Origin: DATBRG01 sp036560445
Lineage (GTDB): Bacteria > Pseudomonadota > Gammaproteobacteria > Burkholderiales > Methylophilaceae
DNA: 64,000 bases
Assembly (NCBI GenBank): GCA_036560445.1
Contig: DATBRG010000006.1
Span: 12,941 to 76,940 of the forward strand
Direction: 5' to 3'
The notes under the pieces were generated by a model. The model did no database searches and was not told the origin of the DNA. It saw only the letters and a list, made by a program, of their open reading frames with translations. The position numbers and the translations under genes are program-made. The stretch's first letter is position 1. The number at the start of each line of letters is the position of its first letter. Below are positions 35,303 to 43,430 of the stretch, one piece after another.

Positions 35303-36788
35303 GATAGAACTTAAACTTCGCATTGCCGCTGCTGATGTTCCCCGCCTGCGGCGGCATGGCGCGCTCAAAAGCCAGCTGGTTGGAAAGCCTATCACTCGCA
35401 AGCTGACCAGCATCTATTACGACACCCCTGACCTCGAATTGCTCGATGCCGCCATCAGCCTGCGCGTACGGCGCATGTCCGGCAATTGGTTCCAGGCCGT
35501 TAAAGGGGCGGGGCATTCATTGGCAGGCCTGCACCAGCGCATGGAGTGGGAAGATATTATTGCCAGGGGCCAGCCCGATTTCAGCAAAATCACTGCGCCG
35601 TCCTTGGCCGCTATTTTTGATGCCCAAAGCCTGAGAGATGCGCTCAAACCTATCTTCATTACCGAAGTGAATCGTGCGGAATGGCAGCTACAGTACCAAG
35701 ATGGCAGCGCCATCGAAGTCGCGCTGGACCTGGGCAAGCTCAAGGTTGGCAAGCAAGAAGAAGATATCAGCGAGATCGAACTGGAACTCAAGCATGGCAA
35801 GCCCAGGCATCTGTTCGAGCTTGCGCTGGCATTGCAGGCCGACATTCCGCTACACATCGAGAACGTAAGCAAGGCTCAGCGTGGCTATGCGCATTACCGG
35901 GCTACCCAGTTAAGCACCAGCAAGGCCAAGCCAATCGTGCTCTCCAGCAAAGTAAAAGTTGCAGCGGCTTTCCAGATGATTGGCTGGGAATGCCTACGGC
36001 AGCTACAGGCAAATCAGGACATGGTGCTACATGGCAATGACTGCGAAGGCGTGCATCAGATGCGCATTGCCATGCGGCGTTTGCGCGTAGCGCTCAAGCT
36101 GTTCAAGCGCGAGCATGAGGATATCAAGGCCGAACTGGATTGGCTGGGAAGTCTGCTTGGCATCGCGCGTGACTGGGATGTGCTGTTACAGGAAACGCTG
36201 CCTGCAGCAGACAGCCATGCAAATGGCAAGCTGCACATACTTGAAGAGGCAATCAAAAAAGCCCGGCAACGCGCTTACTCCAAATTGAAAACCGCTATGA
36301 ATAGCCAGCGCTATCAAAAACTGCTGCTAACCCTGGGCGCATTGCTGGAAAACGATGATAAACCCGCGCATAAGAAATTATTACCCTTTGCCCATGGCCA
36401 CCTGCAAAAAGGGTTTGAGAAGCTCAATACATACACAAAACTCAGTGACTTGGATACTGAGCAACGCCACAAGACGCGTATTGCCGTCAAAAACCTGCAC
36501 TACACTGCAGATTTCTTTGCCTCACTTAATCAAACCAAAAAACGCGTGCGCAAACAGCAGTCCTTCCTGCAAAAACTCAATCAAGTGCAAAAACTGCTGG
36601 GTATCATGAATGATGCTGCGACTACAGAAAAATTGTTGCAGCTACTCACACACAAACAGTCTGTGGCTGATATCCATGAAGCGGCCAACATACTGTTGAA
36701 ATGGAATGTGGAGCGCTCGGCTGCAACACATCAATCACTCGATAGCAACTGGCACAGCCTTATACAGGCTAAGCCCTACTGGAGTTAA
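35292..36788 (+). CDS. CYTH-CHAD domain protein, possible inorganic triphosphatase
   Basis: 498 residues from the ATG at 35292-35294. Residues about 1-190 form a CYTH triphosphate-tunnel domain, with the ExExK signature EIELKL at the start and a second acidic pattern EIELELKHG. Residues about 215-490 form a CHAD domain with HQMRIAMRRLRVALKLF and HKTRIAVKNLHYTADFF (His/Arg-rich helices that bind polyphosphate). E. coli YgiF of this architecture hydrolyses tripolyphosphate. A longer in-frame extension back to 35133 lies inside parA and is not credible. Confidence 0.9.
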   Translation: MPNEIELKLRIAAADVPRLRRHGALKSQLVGKPITRKLTSIYYDTPDLELLDAAISLRVRRMSGNWFQAVKGAGHSLAGLHQRMEWEDIIARGQPDFSKITAPSLAAIFDAQSLRDALKPIFITEVNRAEWQLQYQDGSAIEVALDLGKLKVGKQEEDISEIELELKHGKPRHLFELALALQADIPLHIENVSKAQRGYAHYRATQLSTSKAKPIVLSSKVKVAAAFQMIGWECLRQLQANQDMVLHGNDCEGVHQMRIAMRRLRVALKLFKREHEDIKAELDWLGSLLGIARDWDVLLQETLPAADSHANGKLHILEEAIKKARQRAYSKLKTAMNSQRYQKLLLTLGALLENDDKPAHKKLLPFAHGHLQKGFEKLNTYTKLSDLDTEQRHKTRIAVKNLHYTADFFASLNQTKKRVRKQQSFLQKLNQVQKLLGIMNDAATTEKLLQLLTHKQSVADIHEAANILLKWNVERSAATHQSLDSNWHSLIQAKPYWS

Positions 36789-37036
36789 TGAGGTCGGTCA
36801 TGGAAAACCAGATGCATAGCTTAAGCAACCTATTCGCCCAGCTAGGGCTACCAAACGAGCCGGCTGCGATTAAAGGCTTCATCAAGACTCATAGCCCCTT
36901 GCAGCCGGGAGTCGTGCTGTGCGATGCGCCATTTTGGACTGCGGCACAAGCGGCTTTCCTGCGTGATGAAATGTTGAACGATGCTGATTGGGCTGAGGTC
37001 ATCGACGAACTAAATGCGCTGCTACACGCGAAGTAA
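36788..37036 (+). CDS. DUF2789 family small protein
   Basis: 82 residues (78 if started at the ATG at 36800). Recognised by LFAQLGLPNEP, the FIKTHSPL segment, APFWTAAQAAFLRDEM and ADWAEVIDELNALL, the DUF2789 pattern. Cytosolic, function unknown. The first ATG overlaps the TAA of the CYTH-CHAD gene, so it ends the five-gene signalling operon. It converges with the PAP2 gene (7-bp gap). Confidence 0.8.
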   Translation: MRSVMENQMHSLSNLFAQLGLPNEPAAIKGFIKTHSPLQPGVVLCDAPFWTAAQAAFLRDEMLNDADWAEVIDELNALLHAK

Positions 37037-37043
37037 CAAGCAA

Positions 37044-37640
37044 TCAGGCTAGATCAACTTTTCGTGTCATCAGCCTAAACCACAGCCACCATAGGCTTGC
37101 ACAGACGGCAAAGCTGATCAGGCATCCAGCCAATACATCTGCCGGGAAATGAGCACCCAGCACTATGCGGGAAACACCCACCCAGAGCAGGAAAGTGACA
37201 GCAGCAATGCGCCCCTTGAGGCCAAGCAAAGGCCAAAGGCTACCCACCAGCAAGGCAGCAAAAGCGCTATGGCCACTAGGCAGGCTATGATGTAATTTCG
37301 GGTCAGACAACACATGCACGGAACTCGTATCCAGTGCCAACAGCGGCCGTGGGTAATCGAACCATTGCTTAAGCCCGGTAATGAGGAAACCATCAAGGTA
37401 ATAGCCAGCCACAAAAACTACCAGCAAGCCGAAGTACAGTGGCCATTTCTTTCGTGGCAAGCGCCACAGGGCAATGGCCACAACACCAGTGAAGATAGCC
37501 AGATAATAAACAAAGTTATCATGCTCAGCGAGGTTGGTACCCAGTAACATGAGCTGCCCCCACCAATCGCCTTGCAAGCCATTGATAGCATGGAACAACC
37601 AGACGTTGAGGCCACCCCAATCGTATAAGATGGCCTTCAT
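37044..37640 (-). CDS. PAP2-family membrane phosphatase
   Basis: 198 residues from the ATG at 37638-37640, about six membrane helices. All three acid-phosphatase motifs are present: KQWFDYPRP, SLPSGHSAF and SRIVLGAHFPADV. Members remove phosphate from lipid phosphates such as undecaprenyl pyrophosphate or phosphatidate at the periplasmic face. The longer frame (to 37703) would run into the upstream gene. It starts 2 bp after the DUF4337 stop and is co-transcribed with it. Confidence 0.88.
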   Translation of the reverse strand: MKAILYDWGGLNVWLFHAINGLQGDWWGQLMLLGTNLAEHDNFVYYLAIFTGVVAIALWRLPRKKWPLYFGLLVVFVAGYYLDGFLITGLKQWFDYPRPLLALDTSSVHVLSDPKLHHSLPSGHSAFAALLVGSLWPLLGLKGRIAAVTFLLWVGVSRIVLGAHFPADVLAGCLISFAVCASLWWLWFRLMTRKVDLA

Positions 37641-37642
37641 GC

Positions 37643-38209
37643 TCAGCCCAATAAACCCATGACGGTCAGCACAACGCCGCCCGCAGCAGCCACGCCCGCG
37701 CAAGCAAATAGCCAGCGACGCTGAGTCAATGCAGTGATGGAAGCAAGCGAAATAGCAATCTGCAGGAAAGTCATCGCTAACGCCAAGCGGTGATGAGGGT
37801 GCAAGGCTTCTTCACTTTTTGCGTTGGCTAATTGTGATTCCTTATCCAGCTCTTCAGCCTTATGCTTGGCCTCCTGCTTGTCATGCTCATATTTCTCAAC
37901 CTGGGCACGGTAAAAATCGGCTTTTTCCTTGGGTGCAATATCAACTGCCAGCTCCATCAAGTGACCCTTGCTGCTCTTGGCTTGGTAAAGACCCCATTGG
38001 TCGGTAGCCTCAGATTTCTTCAGTATGGCCTCATTCTTTAATAACATGGCTTCGTTTTGTGTTGCGCCGCCTTGGTAACTGACCACCGCGCCAAGTGTCG
38101 CCAGTATTGCGGTAAATATCGCAATTGCCTGCGCCAAGCCACCATGCTGTGCCTTATGTTCCAACTCATGCTCGTGCGCACCATGGACATGAAAACCGTG
38201 TTCGCTCAT
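37643..38209 (-). CDS. DUF4337 membrane protein with coiled coil
   Basis: 188 residues. His-rich N-terminus (HGFHVHGAHEHELEHK), a membrane helix at about 25-45, a long charged coiled-coil segment (about 80-130, many Lys, Glu and Ala) and two C-terminal helices. Fits the DUF4337 family, of unknown function. Directly upstream of the PAP2 gene. Confidence 0.75.
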   Translation of the reverse strand: MSEHGFHVHGAHEHELEHKAQHGGLAQAIAIFTAILATLGAVVSYQGGATQNEAMLLKNEAILKKSEATDQWGLYQAKSSKGHLMELAVDIAPKEKADFYRAQVEKYEHDKQEAKHKAEELDKESQLANAKSEEALHPHHRLALAMTFLQIAISLASITALTQRRWLFACAGVAAAGGVVLTVMGLLG

Positions 38210-38285
38210 AAAATCTCATCCGAAAAAGTCGTTAGCTTATAGTTAGTATCGAACCGAGACAACTCATCCCATACAGCAAAAAAGA

Positions 38286-38306
38286 AAGGGCAGCCGAGCT
38301 GCCCTT
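38286..38306 (-). terminator. Rho-independent terminator after the glycine-zipper gene
   Basis: AAGGGCAG (38286-38293) pairs perfectly with CTGCCCTT (38299-38306) around a 5-base loop. In the minus direction it is followed by a T-rich run (TTCTTTTTT) and lies about 27 bases past the stop at 38333. Confidence 0.85.
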
Positions 38307-38332
38307 ATATGTGATTAAAAGGTTAACGCAGA

Positions 38333-38980
38333 TTAGTCGTCGTCATGATGGTCGTGATGCCTGTCCCAGTCACGTTCATGACCCCAATCCCGATGGCCAT
38401 AACCGCCTTGGTAAATCACGGCAGGCTGCTCTACCAATACCGGCTGGTAGCTGACTCTGTCATCGCGATAGCCGGGATTAATATCAACACGCACGCGGAT
38501 ATTGTCTCCCGGATCATTAGGCATCACAGTACTGTAATCGCGGCCATTGTAACGATAGGTCACCAGATAGCCACTGGTTACCGTTTGCCAGTTATCCGCC
38601 GTGTAGCAGCTTTCCACGGGACGGGTAACGTAGCCAGCAGGGTGATCATTATCAATACGGTCACCGACTACCGCCCCCACACCGGCACCAACAGCACCAG
38701 CAGCTACACGGCCGTTACCATGGCCAACCTGGCTACCGATAATGGCACCAGCCACACCGCCGATAATGGCGCCCAGGGGCGATCTGTCGTTACTGACGCT
38801 CTGTACATATTCAGTATGGCATTCCTGACGCGGAGTATTCACACGCGCAGTTTGCGGTGTCACAGAGACCACACGAGCATTGTCATAGTATTGGTCATTC
38901 GCCATGACTGGCAGGGATAAACTGACTGCCATCAAGGCGGGAATAATCATCTTCACAGGTTTCACATTAAACTTTGGCAT
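38333..38980 (-). CDS. Exported glycine-zipper protein, 17-kDa surface-antigen type
   Basis: 215 residues from the ATG at 38978-38980. A signal peptide (about 1-27, ending SLPVMA) is followed by a glycine-zipper 2TM stretch (PLGAIIGGVAGAIIGSQVGHG and GAVGAGVGAVVGDRI). The middle is soluble and the tail is rich in His, Asp and Arg (HRDWGHERDWDRHHDHHDDD). The family is anchored in the outer membrane or periplasm; its function is poorly defined. The His/Asp tail recalls the 6701-7000 protein and may bind metals. Single gene with its own terminator. Confidence 0.8.
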   Translation of the reverse strand: MPKFNVKPVKMIIPALMAVSLSLPVMANDQYYDNARVVSVTPQTARVNTPRQECHTEYVQSVSNDRSPLGAIIGGVAGAIIGSQVGHGNGRVAAGAVGAGVGAVVGDRIDNDHPAGYVTRPVESCYTADNWQTVTSGYLVTYRYNGRDYSTVMPNDPGDNIRVRVDINPGYRDDRVSYQPVLVEQPAVIYQGGYGHRDWGHERDWDRHHDHHDDD

Positions 38981-39163
38981 TTTCAACTACGCTCACTTTC
39001 CTGAGTTAATCCGCGAGTTCTGCGGATGAGCATTCAACGCGTTGATGCCAGCGCCAGCTGACTTTATATTTGTATCGTTTTGTATCCCATGTTTTGCTTA
39101 GGTCTGTATTTGGATGTGTAGATGGAATTTCTACTTGGGAAATATGTCTAGCGCACTAATTAG

Positions 39164-39191
39164 TTGACGCATAATTACTGCGGGTTATGAT
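39164..39191 (+). promoter_or_regulatory. Probable sigma-70 promoter of the YHS/pentapeptide gene
   Basis: TTGACG (39164-39169), a 16-base spacer and TATGAT (39186-39191). The predicted start near 39198 lies just upstream of the inverted repeat at 39218-39238. The rest of the 270-bp gap back to 38981 holds only a short hairpin, ATCCGC/GCGGAT around 39008-39026, in the leader of the opposite gene. Confidence 0.5.
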
Positions 39192-39217
39192 GTTCTAGAG
39201 AATTAATAATAACTAGG

Positions 39218-39238
39218 ATTGTCTGACGACCAGACAAT
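39218..39238 (+). promoter_or_regulatory. Inverted repeat abutting the ribosome site of the pentapeptide gene
   Basis: ATTGTCTG (39218-39225) and CAGACAAT (39231-39238) are perfect 8-bp arms around a 5-base spacer. The AAGGAG ribosome site begins immediately after the second arm, and the ATG follows at 39251. Such a place suits a repressor operator or a hairpin limiting ribosome access. Confidence 0.6.
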
Positions 39239-39250
39239 AAGGAGAACGTA

Positions 39251-40219
39251 ATGAAAAAAACCAAACTGGTATCTCTGAAGCTGATTCTGGCAAGCAGCCT
39301 GCTGATGTTATCCGGCATAGCCTTGGCAGCAGAGTTCGGTGGCAAATGCGTCAATAGCCTTGCCCACGAGTTCGTTAACCAGACTGACTGCTCGATCAAA
39401 ACTGACTATATGGGGAAAGAATATTGCTTTGGTAGCGAAGATTCCAAGGCCGCCTTCATTAAAGACCCTGAAGGCACGCTGATGAAAGCCAAAGCCTTCT
39501 ACGATAAAACCGCCGAGCCGATGCGCGATAAGCTTACGCAACAGCAAGCACTAGACATCATCAAAAGCAGCAGTTGCGACCTCTCCAATAAAGACCTAGG
39601 CTACCTCGAGTTTGACAAGATGGATTTGCACCACTGCAAAATGGTCAACACCAGCTTCTTTGGCGCCTATCTTCGCGGTGCCAACCTCAGCGGTGCCAAC
39701 TTGCAGCGCGCCTATCTCAACCTGGCAAGGCTTGAGGGCACCAACCTCAGCGGTGCAGATTTGACTGATGCCATCATCTTCCAGGCCATCTTTGATAAAA
39801 CCAATTTCCAGGGTGCCAACCTCACCAACGCACGTGTCATCGGCACACTAGGCAATGTGAATATGAGCGGCGCCAACGTCAAGAACGGGCGCTTGGGGCT
39901 GGATGTCGGCAACCAGCCGATGGGGCAAATGAAGTTTGATTCAGTGGGTGGTAAATTCGCCAATACCAATTTTGAAGGTGCTGACCTCAATATCGCCGCT
40001 TTTACTTTTGCTGACCTCACTGGTGCTAACCTGCGCAATACCAACCTCTACCGCGCTGACTTGAATAAGGCCGACCTCACAGGGGCAGACCTCACCGGCG
40101 CCAACCTGCAGGATGCCGATGTGGATGGCGCCATATTCACCGGCGTTAAAGGGCTGGATACTGTGAAGGGGCTGGATAGCGTGAAAGGCAAGTGCGTAGA
40201 CTGTAAGGCTAAATCCTAA
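39251..40219 (+). CDS. Secreted pentapeptide-repeat protein with YHS-like N-terminal domain
   Basis: 322 residues. Signal peptide about 1-27 (ends GIALAA). Residues about 33-85 resemble a YHS metal-binding domain (C33, C47, then MGKEYCFGSEDSK with C59 and FIKDPEGTL), although the usual second cysteine after C59 is replaced. Residues about 125-305 are pentapeptide repeats of the A(D/N)LXX type (GANLSGANL, GADLTGANL), forming a right-handed beta-helix. It ends with a tandem GLD-V-KG repeat and CVDC. An exported, cysteine-bearing pentapeptide protein with this layout is uncommon; function unknown. It converges with yhcH-like (3-bp gap). Confidence 0.82.
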   Translation: MKKTKLVSLKLILASSLLMLSGIALAAEFGGKCVNSLAHEFVNQTDCSIKTDYMGKEYCFGSEDSKAAFIKDPEGTLMKAKAFYDKTAEPMRDKLTQQQALDIIKSSSCDLSNKDLGYLEFDKMDLHHCKMVNTSFFGAYLRGANLSGANLQRAYLNLARLEGTNLSGADLTDAIIFQAIFDKTNFQGANLTNARVIGTLGNVNMSGANVKNGRLGLDVGNQPMGQMKFDSVGGKFANTNFEGADLNIAAFTFADLTGANLRNTNLYRADLNKADLTGADLTGANLQDADVDGAIFTGVKGLDTVKGLDSVKGKCVDCKAKS

Positions 40220-40222
40220 CAG

Positions 40223-40672
40223 TTACTCTACTGCAATCTTGAGAACCACCTTATGGATGTTGCCTGTGCTCACCAAAGGCGCGTGCGCATCCTGCGGGAA
40301 GAAAATACAGAAAGCACCGGGTGGCGTGGCAATCCAGCTATCCGGTGCATCATCAAAGAACTGGATGTCATTCTTTTCGCTATAGTCATCAATCGGCTGA
40401 TGACAATCAGCCAATGGCTTCCAGCCCATTTCATCCACACCCTCCAGCACAAACTGGATGTCGATATACCGGCGGTGACACTCCAGCTTGGCCTCTGCCC
40501 TACTACGTCCAGGGACAGCCTCCACAATGGCAAAAAGACGCTCACCTTGAATCAAGTGGCGGCCTGGTGCTAATTTAACCAGGTCAGTGCTGCGCAAAAA
40601 TTCGAAAGCGCGCAAAAACAGCGTATGGAGATTGCTGTAGCGGTCGGCATTAGCGAGGGTGTCTAGGATCAT
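40223..40672 (-). CDS. YhcH/YjgK/YiaL family cupin-like protein
   Basis: 149 residues. Family motifs: PGRHLIQGERLFAIVE, ECHRRYIDIQFVLEG, and the metal-type FFPQDAHAP near the C-terminus. E. coli YhcH and YiaL relatives act in sialic-acid or sugar metabolism with a metal-binding beta-sandwich (cupin-like) fold. The role here is unclear because no sugar genes are adjacent. Confidence 0.88.
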   Translation of the reverse strand: MILDTLANADRYSNLHTLFLRAFEFLRSTDLVKLAPGRHLIQGERLFAIVEAVPGRSRAEAKLECHRRYIDIQFVLEGVDEMGWKPLADCHQPIDDYSEKNDIQFFDDAPDSWIATPPGAFCIFFPQDAHAPLVSTGNIHKVVLKIAVE

Positions 40673-40692
40673 AGTGCTGATTTACTGGATGG

Positions 40693-40881
40693 TTAGGTTG
40701 CATTTCTATCTTTCTGGATTTTAGACTTAGAAAAGAAGATAAACGGTATAGCCAGAAAGCCAAAAAGAATACCATTAATACCCCACTTAACAGAGCTACG
40801 ACCCCTTGCTCTCGCGATGTAATGACATGCAATAGCCGAGGGGATGAGAGATATTCCGTAAATGGTTAAGAGCGTTTCCAA
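40693..40881 (-). CDS. Small hydrophobic protein, possible
   Basis: 62 codons from a TTG (40879-40881), two predicted membrane helices separated by a basic turn (HYIARARGRSSVKWG). No ATG at the N-terminus and no clear ribosome site. It fits the space between its neighbours and looks like a short membrane protein, but it could be a chance frame. Confidence 0.35.
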   Translation of the reverse strand: METLLTIYGISLIPSAIACHYIARARGRSSVKWGINGILFGFLAIPFIFFSKSKIQKDRNAT

Positions 40882-40944
40882 GTTCTCGGAGTACCTAACG
40901 TACTAGATCAGGCGCGCAGAGCCAGTTTGCCAGCATAGCGTCCC

Positions 40945-41628
40945 CTAGAGCGTTGGGTGAGGCGTTAACGGGCATGACTCTAAGTCATTCGGTTGATTCT
41001 TGCTCCTCAGATCGCCCGTCTCCCCGCGCCACTTGACATACGAGCCCATCTTAAATCGAGCCAACACGGTTACTGGGCCTTGATCTTCCTTTGTCACCTT
41101 CTTGCCGTATAACAGCTTGAATCCAATCTCCCGATCAGAGGAAACAAGATCAGGCCGAACCCACTGGGACCATGTTTCGACTGCGTATAGCTCATTGTTT
41201 GCAAGGAATACTTGCTGTGCTTTACTTGTTGGAAAAATCACAGCAGCAGTGAACTCATCTAGTTTACCTAAATAGCTTTCAAATATTGACTGCCCCGATG
41301 ACGTTGTACCAAGAAAGCTACTAAGGGCAGATCCCATGCTCAACCCACGACCATCTTTCCGCTGGACATCGGACGCGTGCAGATAGCCGGGTAGAGTTGT
41401 CTCTAATACACAAAACTGCGCCATAACGCCGGGTTTGCGCGCATCCTCAATCATTCTTTCGCGCCAATCCTGTTCTGACACGGTACCGTTAGAGGCACAG
41501 CCTAACACGACCGGGATGACTGAGCAGATCAATAGAATTCGCAACTTGGGCGCATAGCGTTTGACATAAAGGGCGATGCGTGTCAGAACTTTACTCCGCT
41601 TGATGAATGGGTTAGCCGAGAAAATCAT
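40945..41628 (-). CDS. Hypothetical lipoprotein
   Basis: 227 residues. A basic N-terminus, then a hydrophobic stretch ending in a lipobox (VVLGC, Cys near 43), so it is probably a lipoprotein; the N-terminal tail is long for one, and a start further in is possible. No known domain recognised. It overlaps the upstream exported protein by 4 bp and shares its promoter (42177-42205). The C-terminal part is soluble and rich in Lys, Gly and Trp. Confidence 0.65.
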   Translation of the reverse strand: MIFSANPFIKRSKVLTRIALYVKRYAPKLRILLICSVIPVVLGCASNGTVSEQDWRERMIEDARKPGVMAQFCVLETTLPGYLHASDVQRKDGRGLSMGSALSSFLGTTSSGQSIFESYLGKLDEFTAAVIFPTSKAQQVFLANNELYAVETWSQWVRPDLVSSDREIGFKLLYGKKVTKEDQGPVTVLARFKMGSYVKWRGETGDLRSKNQPNDLESCPLTPHPTL

Positions 41629-42146
41629 TCGTTGTTCAGCCGTCTTAGGTGCCGAATATAGAGTAGTTTGTTTATTTTTGGATTTCGTAAATAAAGGATA
41701 AGGTCGCCAGGTAAAAATTCAGGGGATTCTTTTGGAAAAGCTTCTGTTACGTATGTAACTTCCCATAGTTCAAAGTAATTTTTTACGTCGCTTCGTTTGA
41801 CAGAAATCAGTGCTGGAGCATGATATTCCCATGATACAACCGATGGGATGTCTTTCATCGTTTCACCAAGAGAGACATCGGAAAATTTGTCACATGGCTC
41901 ATGAAGTTTGTCGATAGTTTTTAGAGAGCCATCATCATAGTAAGCGAACCATTGACACATAGAGGGCCAAGGATCAGGAATGATTTCATGTGGTTTTCTG
42001 GCTTCGGCTAATGGAACAAGTTGCCAAAAACCAACAATTTCTTCTTTTTTTGCTGGACGATATGGAGATTCCTGCGCGCATGCCTGATTTGTGGTGCTGA
42101 CGAAAAATGAAGTGGTAAGGAATAGAAGGATTAGAAGTCGTGGCAT
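41625..42146 (-). CDS. Hypothetical exported protein
   Basis: 173 residues with a signal peptide (MPRLLILLFLTTSFFVSTTNQACA). The mature part has a lipocalin-like opening (IVGFWQLVPL) and a pattern of aromatic strands (YYDDGSLKTI, FELWEVTYV) that suggest a small beta-barrel or lipocalin fold, but no family was identified. AT-richer than its neighbours. AAGGA precedes the ATG. Co-transcribed with the lipoprotein 40945-41628. Confidence 0.7.
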   Translation of the reverse strand: MPRLLILLFLTTSFFVSTTNQACAQESPYRPAKKEEIVGFWQLVPLAEARKPHEIIPDPWPSMCQWFAYYDDGSLKTIDKLHEPCDKFSDVSLGETMKDIPSVVSWEYHAPALISVKRSDVKNYFELWEVTYVTEAFPKESPEFLPGDLILYLRNPKINKLLYIRHLRRLNNE

Positions 42147-42176
42147 AAATGATCCTTGGCCTAACGTAAAGTGGAC

Positions 42177-42205
42177 ATCCTAATTGACACAAGATATTGA
42201 GTCAA
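42177..42205 (-). promoter_or_regulatory. Sigma-70 promoter of the 41.6 kb exported-protein operon
   Basis: On the minus strand TTGACT (42205-42200), a 17-base spacer and TAGGAT (42182-42177). A direct inverted TTGAC/GTCAA pair overlaps the -35 box and spacer, so repression at this site is possible. The ATG lies about 30 bases downstream. Confidence 0.55.
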
Positions 42206-42224
42206 AAAGGAATTAAACGGGTTG

Positions 42225-43430
42225 CTAGCTAGCTTCTTTAGTTGCAGACAACCGCCCCTTTAACTCCCGCGCCGCCACCGCATATCCCCCATCACTGCCA
42301 TCAACAAAATGCAGGTGATTGCCATTGTAGGATTGGATGATGCAGGTCAGCAGCGCTTCCCGCGATTTGTGCATGCCATATACCAGCCGCCCGGCGAGGT
42401 ATTCGGCCTCTAAGTAACTTTGCAATTGTTCGGCCTGCGTGTCCTTGCCATCCATGACCATACGCAGCATGTTGTCAAACTTGCGGAAGTCGGAGTTCTC
42501 CACGAATTCGTCGCGGTAACGGCTCCACTTCACGGCTTCGGTATCCATATTGCGGGAAAACAGGATGTAGCCCGCTACGTTCTGGAACAGCATGCGCCCT
42601 AGGTAGCCAAGGCGTTGCCAGAAACCTGACCGCCCTGAACGCACCCGCCATTCGTGGGATAGCAGGCGCGGGTTGAAAGTGAGCCGCATGCGCTCAGCCC
42701 GCAAGGGATGGTATTGCGCCACTTGCCCGTAGATAGATTGAATCTGTGCCAGCACGCGCTGATAGGTGGCGAAATTAACCTCTGCATCCGGAGAAACAGC
42801 CGCCACGAGCAACGAGAGTTTGTGATCTTGAAAGCTGGGGACGTTTTGCCAGCGGCATTCGAACCCTTCAAAACTGGCATCTGCCGGGCCTTCATCTTCT
42901 TCCACACGCAATACACCAGAAGAGCCTGACGTTTTGACGCGGCGTTCGGCTTCTTCCCAACCTCGGCCAGATAGCGCTGGCTGCATGACATGCGGGGATA
43001 GCTGCACTTTGCCCAACCGCACCCAATAGCCTTGGCCCAGCAACGCATCCACACGCACCAGCCCTACTAGCAATACCAGCCCAAAACTCTCGCGTGCCAA
43101 TCGCTGTGCGGCTCGCAGAGCTGGGATTACGCGCTCAACCAGTGCACCCGGCACAGCGAAGGTAGCACCGTCACCACCAAATATAAAGGGTAGATCAATA
43201 GCGCGATCCACATTCGCTACCGCCGCAATACAGGCCACACCTACGGTATTTACCTTTTTATAGGCGCCGGCCTGAATTGCCTCGGTTGAGCCGATCACAT
43301 CAGCAATGACTACCCACCAATCTCCCGGCACATCAGCATGCAGGCGGCCTTCCGTTGCCTCGGCAAAAGATTTAATAACCGGCAGATCCCGATAAAAGAA
43401 ATCATTCTGGCCGGGCAGCGCTATATTCAT
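42225..43430 (-). CDS. DUF3095 protein resembling class III nucleotide cyclases
   Basis: 401 residues, cytosolic. The N-terminal third has two blocks that look like the metal-binding strands of class III cyclases: VIADVIGSTEAI (D44, then GST) and FIFGGDGATFAVP (D87). The DUF3095 family carries both. Middle and C-terminal parts are soluble helices (about 290-401) with a coiled look. Catalysis has not been shown for the family to my knowledge, so cyclase is an inference. It overlaps the aminopeptidase stop by 4 bp, so it is co-translated. Confidence 0.75.
   Translation of the reverse strand: MNIALPGQNDFFYRDLPVIKSFAEATEGRLHADVPGDWWVVIADVIGSTEAIQAGAYKKVNTVGVACIAAVANVDRAIDLPFIFGGDGATFAVPGALVERVIPALRAAQRLARESFGLVLLVGLVRVDALLGQGYWVRLGKVQLSPHVMQPALSGRGWEEAERRVKTSGSSGVLRVEEDEGPADASFEGFECRWQNVPSFQDHKLSLLVAAVSPDAEVNFATYQRVLAQIQSIYGQVAQYHPLRAERMRLTFNPRLLSHEWRVRSGRSGFWQRLGYLGRMLFQNVAGYILFSRNMDTEAVKWSRYRDEFVENSDFRKFDNMLRMVMDGKDTQAEQLQSYLEAEYLAGRLVYGMHKSREALLTCIIQSYNGNHLHFVDGSDGGYAVAARELKGRLSATKEAS

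Noticed and set aside
39660..40170. Pentapeptide gene as tandem DNA repeat
   Set aside because: Periodicity is at the protein level (A(D/N)LXX) with diverged DNA units.
40650..40832. 60-codon frame overlapping the possible small membrane protein
   Set aside because: Low-confidence alternative frame; 40693-40881 has better helix-turn-helix membrane character, although neither is certain.
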